A stretch of DNA of 64,000 bases, taken from positions 3,550,564 to 3,614,563 of the forward strand of contig RQOL01000855.1 in the NCBI GenBank assembly GCA_013076295.1, in the 5' to 3' direction. Of this stretch, positions 1-11,881 are shown one piece after another. Within the stretch, counting starts at the first letter, position 1; each line of letters starts with the position of its first letter. The position numbers were made by a program, and so were the translations under genes. The notes under the pieces are model-generated. The model worked only from the letters and a program-made list of their open reading frames with translations, was not told the origin of the DNA and did no database searches. This DNA is from Sanderia malayensis (taxonomy: Eukaryota > Cnidaria > Scyphozoa > Semaeostomeae > Pelagiidae).

Positions 1-803
1 ATAAAAAAATGCCTGTAGTTTTGCAATAAATTTGCCCTGCTCTGACAAAAGGAACAACACTTTTGAAAGATTCCATTTAACTCTATCGGAGACCACTTCA
101 TTCATTTTGAAGCGACCTTTTCTTTGAACAATTTTTCACTCGAATTGTCACTGCGAGGTCTGACTTGAAATTGCTGCTATTAGATTCTCAAAACGAATAG
201 TGAAGTTGTATTACAATCCTACGACACAATAGTTGCAACGTCACCAACAATGGGGCAGATGACGAAATGTTCAATTGTTTTCCTTCATATGCTATTGAGA
301 TTGCCAGACTAATAGCGTGGCCGGAGACGCGGATGGGTCATATTGAATTGCAAAGGAATGTCAGCGGCTCATTTTATGGGATTAATGAATAATGGCATGT
401 CATATAACCCAGATCAAGTAAACCTAGGCAATGGGAATGGGACCATGACTATAAATAAGACCTGTCGTTTGACATTTTGTTTGCTGTCGTTTGGTACCTT
501 TTTTCAAATTGTTTTTCCCGAAAATAATTAGAAAGAATTATGGGAAAAACTACTATTAGACTAATAACATTAATAGTGCTCCCCGCCGCCACTGCTCGAA
601 GCTCAAAATTGTTTGACAGTTTTATTGAGCCCCTGTTCTATTACGCCCGCGCTCCAATGAGCCCCTGGGAGGCTGAATAGAGCTTTTGCCCTATTTTGTG
701 AAAAACTAGCAGAACGTCGTGATAATTTATGACCATGCATATTTCTGAGACATACAGCGAATATAGTTGAATATTGACTTGATATTTTGATTTTTGTCTG
801 CAG
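1..803. other. No supported gene
   Basis: I see no convincing exon, RNA gene or repeat here. The longest open frame (343-531) has no splice context or recognisable domain. The stretch could be intron or upstream flank of the exon at 804-975. Confidence 0.4.
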
Positions 804-975
804 CGGTGGCTCGCCTCATTCCAACCTGTCTGTCAGTTCGAACTTTAGCCCGATGTTCAACCCTCGTGGCAACCCGCGTCGATCATGCACTCCAATATCA
901 GACAAATTGCCTCGCACCCGATTGTTTATTGACGAGGATGGTGAATATGAGATTGAGCCGAAAAATCTGTTGCTG
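804..975 (+). CDS. Candidate internal exon of an unidentified gene
   Basis: The segment follows a pyrimidine-rich tract ending in ctgcag and is followed by gtgagt, so it looks like a proper internal exon. It is 172 nt, enters in phase 2 and leaves in phase 0. The encoded stretch is Ser/Pro/Arg-rich and ends in an acidic run (FIDEDGEYEIEPKNLLL). I do not recognise the protein. No partner exon could be placed on either side, and its phase does not fit the first MALT1 exon, so it is probably the edge of another + strand gene or a 5' non-MALT1 exon. Confidence 0.35.
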
Positions 976-2191
976 GTGAGTCGGGTTGTGTTTGTATGAT
1001 GACGTGTCAATGTCTTGTGCGACCTGCATTGTCTTACATTTTCTGTGCATGTCTCATTCGATTTTTATCTCTTTCTTACTCTCTGCACATGTCGTGAAGG
1101 ATTTGGGATATTCCTTATAGCTTCGAAGTACTTAATTTTTTACTAGTTTTATTCCTTCACGACTTGTGCGACTAGTATATACCTCGCATGACTTTTATGC
1201 GACTCGTGTTGTCAATGTACTTCGACTCGTGTTACCAATTATGGGCGAAACATGAACGCTTTTTTGGAACTATTAGCACGATAAATAGTTGTGACAACTT
1301 ATTTTTTTCGTAGACATTCAATGACGTATAAAGACCAACAGGTAGCAATAGAGAGGAGAATACTGACTATTTACCTTCTTCCATTCTTCTGCCTGATGCA
1401 TTGTAATGATAATCATCATCGTCATCAACTCAACAACGTGTCTCCGCACAACTAACGACTTGAGGCCAGAGTATCAATTTGCAATGGTGTGATAAGTAAA
1501 TTGTGATTGGTATTTGAACCTGCTGATCTTTATCATCTGTACATAATTAACTTTGCGTTTTAAACACTAGAATCAAGCAACCTTGATATGATAAAGGAAA
1601 TTTAAGTTCATCCAGGGTGTTTTGGGGTAGAGAGAGTGAGGAAGGCACTCTTGGAGCAGGATGTGGGCTCACACATCCTGCTCCAAAGTTCACCCCTCGA
1701 TAATCCAAAGTTCAATTTAGTTTCACTTGTTCCAATAAAAAGCACCCTGTTGAAATTTTCGAGAAATTTTCTTGGCTTTTGGGATGATATATGTATATAC
1801 ATCGCTTCACCCTGTCAAGTCCTGGCTCATAAAGTATGTCAGCAAAGTATGCTATTTTATTGTTACATTTTGTTCATTTTAACTAAAATACAGGTGTTTA
1901 TTGGTGGATACGTTGTGTTGCACTTTCGTACCAAGCATATAGAATTTAGAATTGTAAACACAGCATTGTATTGTAGAACTATAGAAACACGAACTGCAGA
2001 GTTTATGTGGCTGTGACGTTTGCATCAATTTAAATTTAGACCATTACGTAATTTTATATTCCCATGATTCTTTGCCTTTGCATGGTGGGAAATGGAAAGT
2101 TCCTTTCTTTTTCTGAATGATTTTCGTATTCAGTCCAAAGGATAGATAGACTTTGGGCCTATTATTTTTGAACGTATCAGCAAATATCACG
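976..2191. other. Upstream flank of the MALT1-like gene
   Basis: No supported gene. A perfect 15-bp inverted repeat (1651-1665 with 1672-1686, 6-nt loop) lies here. The + strand frame at 1636-2016 runs through this hairpin and has no recognisable domain, so I do not call it a gene. Confidence 0.4.
1651..1686. repeat. Perfect 15-bp hairpin upstream of MALT1-like gene
   Basis: The arm TTGGAGCAGGATGTG is followed after six bases by its exact reverse complement. Function is unknown; it could be a relic of a foldback element or an mRNA leader hairpin. Confidence 0.6.
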
Positions 2192-5100
2192 ATGAACACT
2201 AATGTTTCCGACGTTGATCCTTGCATATGGAAGCAGCTATCTACACTCTTGAATCCGCGGATGGTTGTTGGCGGTGACTGGACGTCGATGGCAGGAAAGA
2301 TGGGATTCAAATATCAAGACATTTTGAATTTCGACCGGGAAAGAGATCCTACGGCAGCCGTTTTGCACGAATGGTCAATCGAGAAGGGCCTTTATGCTAC
2401 AGTCTCCGAGCTTATTTTAATTCTTAGGAACGTGCAAAGGAATGATGCAGTAGAGCTGCTAAAGGAACACGAGCTCACTCGTAAATATATTTTACACTTT
2501 ATTTTACAGATTTTTATTTATCAACAGCAATTGTCCTGGCCTATTATCTGAATGTCATTTAGAATTTGATTTGTTTTGATTTGTTTTGATTTGTTTTGAT
2601 TTGTTTTGAAGTAAGGCATAGTTTTGAATTGTCAAATGAAAGTCGATAGCCTACAAATTACAGAAACAAACCCAAATGTCCAAAAACCATGATGCAAAAA
2701 TAAAGATAATTATTCAGAAAGCCTGTAGCAAAGTTAGGAAAAATTATTGTGATAAAATGACCCAAATAATAATTGTTAAGCGAGAATTGAACTATAACTA
2801 CTGTCACTTGAAAAATTGTCAAATAATGTGGAAAACAAGATCTACATTTTGATAACTTATAATTTTGAGATCTACTTTGCATAATTTTGATGACTTAATC
2901 AATATTGGTTGAAAAGTTGGGTTTTGTTGACTAAAAATTGAAAGTGCCATTGCATGCCTTTTTTATAGAAAACAACGTGAAATGCCCTTACTCTGAAAGT
3001 GATAATATCCCTGCAAAAGAAAATAGTGATAGACAAATTCCTAATGGTGGACATAGAATTGCCTTGGAGAATGACAGTTCCTTTGCAAATGGGTACGCAT
3101 TAGCACCAGTTGCAGTGCCAGTCTTAGTAGACAATAATGCTGGAATTCCGGAAGATCAGCCAGTTGCTTGTGGCACAAGACCAACAACATTGCCACATCT
3201 AAATGGAATTCGGAGTACCCCTGTTAATGGGCTATTATCACATGGTAGTGAACATTGTGGGAGTATGATCTTTCATTTGCTACTTTTGCTAAATATATGT
3301 TAATGGGAGAGTGTCTTGCAATACTGTAAATGATTGAATCAGTGCCCCGGGAGCTTATTTAATGTAACACATTTCTTGGTGGGTGCTTATTGCTTATTTA
3401 AGAGGGGCAGTAATTCAATCATTTACAGTAAATGTAGATTTTTTATCTAAAATCAACATTAGTATGAGAAAGATGTGGGTGCTGAAAATGTAGTGGGTGG
3501 GTCAAGATAGCATTTTGCTAGAAAATTGTATAATTTTAAGGCATTAAGGAAACATGCAGCTATGTGAACAGGCTGCATGGCATTAATACTTCCAGTGTTG
3601 AATCAGTTTTGTCCACAAAGCTACAATTATACTTTTGTCACCAGTAAGAATTAGTTGTTATTAGCTTAGTTTGCTGAAATTATTGTAGATAACAACACTT
3701 TTGTACAATAACTGTTGCATTTGCAGACCTTGATCATATTTCCAATGCAGCTGAAAAACCAGAAGCCACTGAAAACTCAACAGACAGACGAAGTTAGTTT
3801 CCTATTTAATTCATTTAGTCTACTATTAAAAATCTTCATGCTTAAATCTTTTGTTTGTAAAACTCTTTAGCTGCTGGAATCAAGGAATATTCTACCAGGG
3901 ACTTTCTTACCTATGATATTCTAGGCCCCTCTACATATTTGATTTTTTAATAAATAATAAATTGACTTAAAAATGAGCTTTGCATTGTTGTGATAATTAA
4001 AATGTTGTCTTTTTTCACCCAGCATATGTTCTTCAACATGATGGCATGATTCTTAATTCTTCAGAGGAGCATATTGAAGCCATTGAGGAAGGTATGCATT
4101 ACATCCCTGCTGGAATTAATATGTAGATCAGTAATTGCTTTTTACCCAAACTGAGTTCTCTTAACATTGGACGGCACTGTTATCATCTTCTCAGAAAATT
4201 GAGCTTTCATTCAAATACAAAAATACACAAGCCTTCCTTGCTTTGCTTTACTTGTCTGAACAAGTCCAGACAAGCCGGTATAGAAGAAATCATTCTCAGA
4301 AATCAACTAATCTCATATGTGAAAGGCAGTTGTTTTGGGTGACTTTTGTTTTTTGTATTTCCTTTTCCCAAAGGGGGCATTTTAAAGCTGTTTTTAAGTA
4401 TTTGATAGGGATTATTATGAAGTTGGGATTTTCATGGTTGGGTTTATTAGTGTACAAAGTGTCTTTTTCCTGAAGTTATGATGCAGTTATCTGCACATTA
4501 TCTTGCTCTTTGATGCCTCCAATCAGTTGGGGGTGAAATTCTCTTGAAATAATACACATCATGTTTTCTTTCAGCCTCTATTTCGTCACCATTGCATGGC
4601 AGAGGGTCAGAAAGTAAGTCAATATTTTTGCTTTTGTCATATGTTGTTGTATGTGCTATTCTTTGTTATTCACAATTTTTTCCAAAGAAACTGGAACTTA
4701 GATGACCAATTTAGAACCTCTACACTAGACTCAACAAAAGTTCAGAAACAGTAAAAGTTAAGAGTCTTGTAATTGCTGTTTTTACATGGCATAGTCTCAG
4801 TGAATATCGAAAGTGTTAATTTTTGGATGGAAAAGATTATAGCTTTTAATTTTGATCTGCATTGGTGATGATCTGGAGGAAATTTATTGAACGATGCTCA
4901 ACTTCAAAGCAATAGAATAATTTTAGTTCTTGGAAGTAAGAACCCAATTAAGAGACATTACTAAAGCATCCAAATTTCCATGCCAAAGTAGGAAACTTTT
5001 AGTACCATATGCTGATCTAAGTTTCCTATTAAACTTGTATCTGAAGATTTTTCAGTGAATCTCAGTACAGTGAACATTGGCAGCTGGTTGTGGGTAAATT

Positions 5101-8100
5101 TTTTTTATTGAATTTCCAATCAGCTGCTTTACTTGGATTTGTATGCTTGACAGAAATAATGTAAATTTTCTTAAATATTAAACATCTTACATATGTCAGT
5201 TTGAGCAAGGCTGCTCCTTTTCGCTTTGGTTGTGTTTTTTTCACTCTTTACATTGATCATTGTTACTGAATTCTTTTTTAATTCTCGATTTAAGGGAATA
5301 GAACATCATCAGTTCAAACGCAAAGTAATTCAATTTAATTCATTTTTACTGAATACTCTCTGCTTGCTTCTGTTTTTGTTACTATCTGTCATAGTACCTT
5401 AAATTCTCGAATTATTCTCCCGAGGGCTGATTTATTTTTTGTTTTTGGAGGAGGCTGATGCGATGTGGGCTATTTAATAATTTGAGTCCTTCTCATAAAA
5501 ATTCCCATAAAGGCTTACATATTTTATGCACATCAACAAATATAACTCTAAAATAACGAATCAGTAAAAAGGCAAAAGCTAAATGGAAGCCTTTTCAAAA
5601 TGGAATTCGAGTATTTTTGGTATTCTATTTGTAATGTTTTGTTACTTAATTATCTTACACATTTGACCCTTTTCGTTCCCGTCTTTCATCCATTCTAATG
5701 ACGGTGATAATGAAATTTCTGCCTACAGTTCCAAGCCCGACAGTTGCGACCGAAGCCCCAATTTTTCCATCTCCATGTAAGGCCTTTGTTATTTTTTATT
5801 CAGATAATAATCTTTGTAAAGCATTGTTACATTTAGTATTAACCCGGTGCTATGGCTGGAAGATGCTGGTATTGAACTGTTGTTGATGTATTCATTAAAT
5901 GTTTACTTTTTCTAATTTTTGTAGCCGAAGAAGAAGATGCCAAAGCTCAATACCAAGCTGAAGTGGAGGGCAGAGCTCAGTGCCTGACTCCTTTTACCAT
6001 ATGTACGTATAACGACGATGATATGCGCTTGGTTCTTTCTCCTTGATAGCCTCTTCCCTTGTCTTAATCATTAGTGGCTACGAGAATAAGTTTTTAGAAG
6101 TGGCAAGAGGTTCTGTATAGTTGCAATAAATCACCCTTTCTTTTGGTAGATGTCCCCAGTACTTGCCTGTCTCGAATATGTATACTCTTATGCTTGGTTG
6201 TTTAGCTTATGAATTTCTGTTGGTAAGTACAAGCATAGAATTAGATGTGAGCGGCTAGCTGCAGCTAACAATGTTGATGTATGCATTACCTTTTAGCCCC
6301 ACATGATAAAATAGCTTTGGTTATGGGTAACCAGAATTACATCTCGAAAGGGTTTAACACTCTCAGTTACGCTTTGAACGATGCATATGACATGTCAGTC
6401 GCTCTTCGCGATGTTGGCTTCAAGGTATATGTGATGTGCCTTGATTGTATATGGTGCATGATCCTCAAAATGAGTTGTTTATTTTATGCGATGATCTGTA
6501 AATTTACTCAATTTACTGACGGAATGGCTTGTGTTCTCATCCAGTTTTCACCAACTTTTGTTCTTAGGTGATCAGTTTAATGGATCTAACTCTATCAGAA
6601 ATGCGAACTGCAATGTTGGCACTGTGTCGACTTATTGGTATGTACACTACCTGTTTCTAATTGTGAACATGTCATACAAGAGCATACTCAAGGCTCTGTT
6701 AACATATTCCATGACGTATCCTATTCTTTAACACATAAGTCCTTTTTTGTCTGCGCTACCATCTTACATTCGTACTATAGCTCTTATGTCTCTGGTGTCT
6801 TGGCTAAGTTTGCGTGATGAAGTAGTAGTAGTAAGCTTCGTATCTTAAAGACCTATTGCAATAAAAAATCACCTTCAATTTCAATTTTTTGCGAAATTGA
6901 GATTTCAATTCTTACTGATTACTTTGGCGCCTATTTTGATTCGAGCATGATAAGTATATTAAATTCGTCTTTGAAATAGGGCATTGGCTTCGGCATGGTA
7001 TGACGTCATGACCATGACACAGATGGCGTTTTATAATGGGAGGATTATCGTTAAATGTTTATCAGATCTTTGCGCGTGCATCAAACCTCATTATACAAAA
7101 CTATAACTTTCCGTGCGTCGTCTGAGCTCTTGAGCAAGTAAATTGAACTTATGGTTCACACCGGCCTTGGCCCAGTTTTTTTGTGCTCGGCGTTTTTTTC
7201 AACTGCGCATATTTGAAGGCATAAATGGGGCGTGAATAAACGAATTTCGTAATTTAAAAACTGTAAAACCCGTTTTTACGTCAAAAACTACCCAGAAAAG
7301 GAATTAAAAATATGGTGAGAGTAGTTCTTGAAATGTCTGTATTTCTCTGCGAACGTGGGCATTTAGCGGAAACTATTGCTGCAGTGTGTTTATAATGTGT
7401 GTTTGTAGGCTACAGTAGAGTAGTTTATGCATTGACTGTATTATATGGAGCTATCCATGCTGTCCTTAATACTCCGCTAACCAATGTGCTTATGTTGTCA
7501 TATTCAGGACCTGGTATTTTCGCTGTTGTCTATTATGCCGGTCATGGCTTTGAGCTAGAAGGGGAGAACTACCTGGTGCCTGTTGACGTAACCGGTCCAA
7601 ATACGAATGGTTGCATCAGAGCCCAAGAGTTCTTGCAAGAAATGCAGAGCTGTGGGACACTTCTTAACCTAATGTTCCTCGACTGTTGTAGATCAAGGTA
7701 TGGCAGCCTTTCAGGTTTTTCACCGTTAGATATGTGTTGAAAAGCCCTAACCTTTCTCAGCTGTCACCATGAGCTGACTGATTGGGCGTATAGTTTTATT
7801 TGTGATCTATTGGATTCACATACGAGATGATTTATCAAGTCATGACTTATAAGTGATTTAATTATTTTTTTGTGTAGAGTCAGAGATTCAAAGCCACCGA
7901 GTTGTTATTTAAAGCGAAGCTCCAAAGGAAACACCATTATCGCATACTCGTGGTGAGTTTATCGAGAATCCATTCCCCCTTACGACCTTTAGAGCTTTTT
8001 TTCTGAAGTCTGAAGAACACCACTATTCGCCTGCACATGTCTCTGATGAATGTATATTTTAAGTTAGCCATTACCATTGTTCTCACATCGTTTCACACAT

Positions 8101-11100
8101 GCTTTGTGTTGTGATTTTATTTTGTATCATTGCCATTTTTGCATTGTATTGTATTGTGTTGTGTTAATACTATATTTTTTCAAAGCCTTACCCAGCATGG
8201 TGCATTTGAAGAGCCAAACCAGAAGAATGGGGTATATGCGAAACATCTTCTTCAGAATATTCGCAGGGATGCGCGCATCGAGAACATTCTAATGGATGTC
8301 AACGCAGGTATTAGTGGCGTTAATGGGCTGATTCTTGTTTCCTATAGGCTGAGTAGCAATCTATTTCGTTCTTCAGTAAGATTGGTACATGTGCTTTTTG
8401 TGTTTCGTACGTCCAGACTCGATGAAGTATGTATCATTTATGTTTACATTTATTTCAGCTGTCACGCTTTCCAGATCAGTCGAACAGCGGCCAACTTTCG
8501 AGTCTGATGCATACTTTGACTGCCGTCTTACTGCACCGATACTGCCGGAGGATGACATATCAATTGTCAAAGAACGGTCCCACCTCTGGAACGAAGGGAG
8601 TGGTAAGTAGATTCTTGTGTTCCTTTCGAATTCACATTCTGCTTTTCTTATCAGTTTTTCAGCCTTTTCCCTTTACCTCTATTGGTGTTCCATGCGCTCT
8701 ACAACTGCTCACGATACACGCATGTTCCGTTGGATTTTCTATGGGATTCGCATCAATGGGTATGTTGACGCTGTTTATCTATTTACGGCTTGTAATTGTT
8801 TATTTACCGTATCACTGTTTTTCTGCAGTGCTACCCAAAGCAATGCTATTCAATTTGGATGACGTGGAAATCAGCTTGAATTTTGTCCCGGCCTTCAGTA
8901 ACATGCTCTCTATAGAGCTGCGTGCCACTGTAACTGGACAGGCAGAGGTCAAGAATCTTGATTTCAAGGTTGATGTTTTTTCTGTAAGTTCGTGCACTTA
9001 TCTAGTTGCTTTCATCGTCGTCTTAAATAATTTTAACTCGAATCAACGTTTGGTTATCTATTATGCATTTTTCTGTTCCTTACTTTATCGGGCACGTGCA
9101 TTCCTGTGACTTCCTGTGCCTCACTATATGGTGCTATACCTTTTTGCACCTTATATATTCACTTATTTCATGCTACCTTATAAGTTATTGTGCAGAGCGG
9201 ACCTAGCTCAAAATCTGATTAGTGCATAATTGTGGCCCAGTTGCTGTGACCACCCCCTATTTCTTATTAATAGTTGGGCCAAACCCATATTTGTAGAAAC
9301 CATCGAAGTACTAACACACGAAAGAAAAGGAAAAAAGGAAATAACAAACAGCTTAAAACTGAAGACAGATTTTTCCAACATATTGACGGCAAACTCCTAC
9401 ACTCCTTGTGATATCAAATTCAAACTCTTCACCTTACTTTGAAAAATTACTTTAAATGCGTACTTTTACAGTTTCCATTTCGTATTGAGGGGCGCAGAAT
9501 TGAAGCTTTTGGTTTTTCACGCTATTGACAGTACTTAATTTACGGTTCAGGTGATCAAACTGACTTATGATCAAGCACACCGAGTTGATTTGATTTGAGG
9601 AGGACATATGATTTGGTCAGTAATTTACTGAAAATGTACATGTCAATGCGTATTCTACGGGTCAAAGGTGCTTGCTCAAGATGAAATAATCCGTCGTAAT
9701 CTTATTGGAGGCTAATGTCAGGTTCTGGTCTGCATTTTATTAAATCCCGATTACCAAGGCCCGCGAGCATAACGATAAACAAGAGGTGCATCTGGTGTTG
9801 TAAAAATTGTCGGAAGCTTGCTAAGCTTGCTTAGGACTCCAAAAATTATCGAAAAATCTATATTCAGATATTTATTATATTAATAATTGTTTTTATTAAT
9901 TTATTCACATTTGTTGAAAATTCTGAGAGGTACGCTTGCACTTCTCTGGATCCCTCTCTGCTGTGCTGTAGTGTACTGTCTAGCTGTCTAGTGTAGTGTG
10001 GTGTATTGCTCTATTAAAAACTTTACTGTACTGTACTGTCCTTTATTTGCAACTGCATCATACTCTACGATACCGTGCTGTTCTGTGGATGAAACTCTAC
10101 TATTTTGCTTTCACCTTAACATGAGTTAGATTTATCATTGCTTGGATGATTTGTTGATTGCGGTATTATCCTGTTTTCAGCCACTTTTTGCGAGAATTTT
10201 CCATAAATCCAAAGATATTCTCAAACCAGGAGACAAGAACATTCATATTGGCGACCTCAAAATTTTTCACCTACAGAAACTCGTTGTAAGTACCTTTATG
10301 TACTATTTCACTTAGACGTACCTACCTCACACATCGTTAAGGACCGTAGCACCAGAAATCCTATGCTAACAACAGCCTTGGAATCCAGATGCAAGGAGCA
10401 AATTAAGTGGAAACTAATAGCCCATTCTATATCAGTCTTTTGTTAAACCAAGGGTATAAATTGTGGAGCAGTTTAAAAGATGGGATGTTTGCCTTATTCT
10501 GCCAAAACCTGTTAATTATGGTACTTTTAATTTTGAGATTCCATCATGTTTTGATGAGTATGTTAGGTTACATATGGGCATGTTCATACGGCATGCCCAC
10601 TCAGCAGGATGTCTGATTTTATCTCTGCATTTTCGTTATGACAGAATGAAAATGTTTTGCTCTCAATGGAGTTTACTACCTCAAGATACAGCAAGTTGCT
10701 GAAACTGGATTTCGAGACGCCACTGATAGCAGGTATTACGAGTAAATTCCACGAGTGGATTATGGATCGGGATTACTTTCCCAGCTCCATAGGCTCGTCC
10801 TCCTGGCTTTAGATCGACTAAAGGGTCGATCAATCAATAATCCACGTGCGGTGGATTTTTGTTGTGCTAAATCGGAAAATTCCACACCTGTCGAATTTTT
10901 GGGCTACTGATGATTCGTAAAGCAGATTGCAATGCCATCTAACTGCTATTGATGAATGCTAAATTGACTCAATGCATCAAACTTAGTCGCTCTATAGTTT
11001 TGTTATACATTTATATGCACGTTGGCAACTACAGAGCTGTGCACTGCTATTGTGCGATTCTATTTGAGAAAGTTGCTCATTGTCAGACCATGTATCGAGG

Positions 11101-11881
11101 CGACAAACTATCTAAAGCTCTGTGAAATCCTATAGCGTAGAAATATTTAGACCAGCTGGTATTTTTGTATAGCCAACTGCAGGGTAGATAATTCATCCAG
11201 TGTACATCCAAGCAAGGGTGGGACAAGCAAGGATGGGAGATTGTCAAATTAACATTTATTTGTTACAATAAATACTCCCATACAGGAATCAGGGGAATAA
11301 GAACCATCTAGGTTCATGTTTTTATTGTTTATGTAGAATATTGTATTCAAGCAATGCTAGTTTCACCGTTTCTCATAAGCGGCTGTTTACAATATCTTTT
11401 TCGACACTGAGCGACTTTCTTGAGTTGGTATTATATGTTTGTTAAAACTAATTTCACACGCAAATTGATAATCGATTTCAAGCTATTAATATGCAGATGT
11501 AGATCCCCTTGCAACACTATATCATATGACAGTGCCAACAGGACATTCATAGGGGAAGAGGCATAATGCTATTGCAGGGTTTATGCTTGTCGAGTGTTTA
11601 TGCTTTTAATCAATGTTTTTTGTTGTTCGGTTATAAGATGATAGCCGCTGTGTTTCATATGTGCGCACCTGGGTTTATCAATCTATTAGAGGTGCCGCCA
11701 TATGCCATTTGTTTTTTCAGTAAGTACAATATTTTGTGCGCACTCGCGGACATTGAGTATGCAGTAATATAATTTCACAGTATTGTTTTTTGATAAATAT
11801 TTTGGTTTCGTTTCGTTGGATAAATGTTAGCCAAGGCTGTAAAGACGTGTCTTTTTGCTATGACTTTCAGTTGAAGTATAA
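2192..11881 (+). CDS. MALT1: MALT1-type paracaspase, 18 coding exons, 666 aa
   Basis: Predicted cytosolic cysteine protease and scaffold of the paracaspase family, which cleaves after Arg and works in BCL10/NF-kB-type signalling. Exons: 2192-2480, 2969-3262, 3727-3792, 4023-4091, 4575-4613, 5295-5324, 5729-5776, 5925-6002, 6297-6424, 6568-6637, 7508-7697, 7878-7952, 8186-8307, 8459-8602, 8829-8983, 10181-10285, 10645-10732, 11871-11881. All junctions are GT-AG with matching phases. Residues 1-96 form a death domain; about 97-304 a Ser/Pro/acidic linker with no Trp; about 305-500 the caspase-like domain with His383 in YYAGHGFE and Cys431 in LDCCRSR; the rest matches the MALT1 C-terminal Ig3-like region, ending near TPLIA. 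Ig1 and Ig2 of vertebrate MALT1 are not visible. An in-frame upstream ATG lies near 2153, but 2192 gives a better leader. The last 11-nt coding exon is the weakest part of the model. Confidence 0.9.
2565..2610. repeat. Decamer tandem repeat in MALT1 intron 1
   Basis: About 4.5 copies of TTGTTTTGAT in tandem, just after the first coding exon. A simple-sequence repeat, likely length-polymorphic. Confidence 0.85.
3324..3428. mobile_element. Short foldback MITE in MALT1 intron 2
   Basis: The ends are inverted copies of about 26 bp (CTGTAAATGATTGAAT at the left and its reverse complement at the right, each followed by a GCCCC-type tract). The unit is flanked by TA on both sides (3322-3323 and 3429-3430), as for Tc1/mariner-type MITEs. 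The ends resemble those of the larger elements at 27950 and 50180. Confidence 0.55.
6638..7507 (+). other. MALT1 intron 10, no feature seen
   Basis: An 870-bp intron that separates the VISLMDL exon from the exon with both catalytic residues. I see no gene or clear repeat in it. Confidence 0.5.
8984..10180 (+). other. MALT1 intron 15, CTGTACTGT-rich tract
   Basis: A 1.2-kb intron before the last part of the Ig3-like domain. Around 9960-10090 it is low-complexity and built from CTGTACTGT/TAGTGT-like words. No gene is supported. Confidence 0.5.
10733..11870 (+). other. MALT1 intron 17, no gene seen
   Basis: A 1.1-kb intron ending in the acceptor ctatgactttcag. If the acceptor is not used, the protein would run on into the intron or into an unseen alternative exon; the C-terminus is therefore uncertain. 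Confidence 0.4.

Noticed and set aside
1636..2016. 126-aa + strand frame upstream of the paracaspase
   Set aside because: Runs through a hairpin and AT-rich sequence with no splice or domain support.
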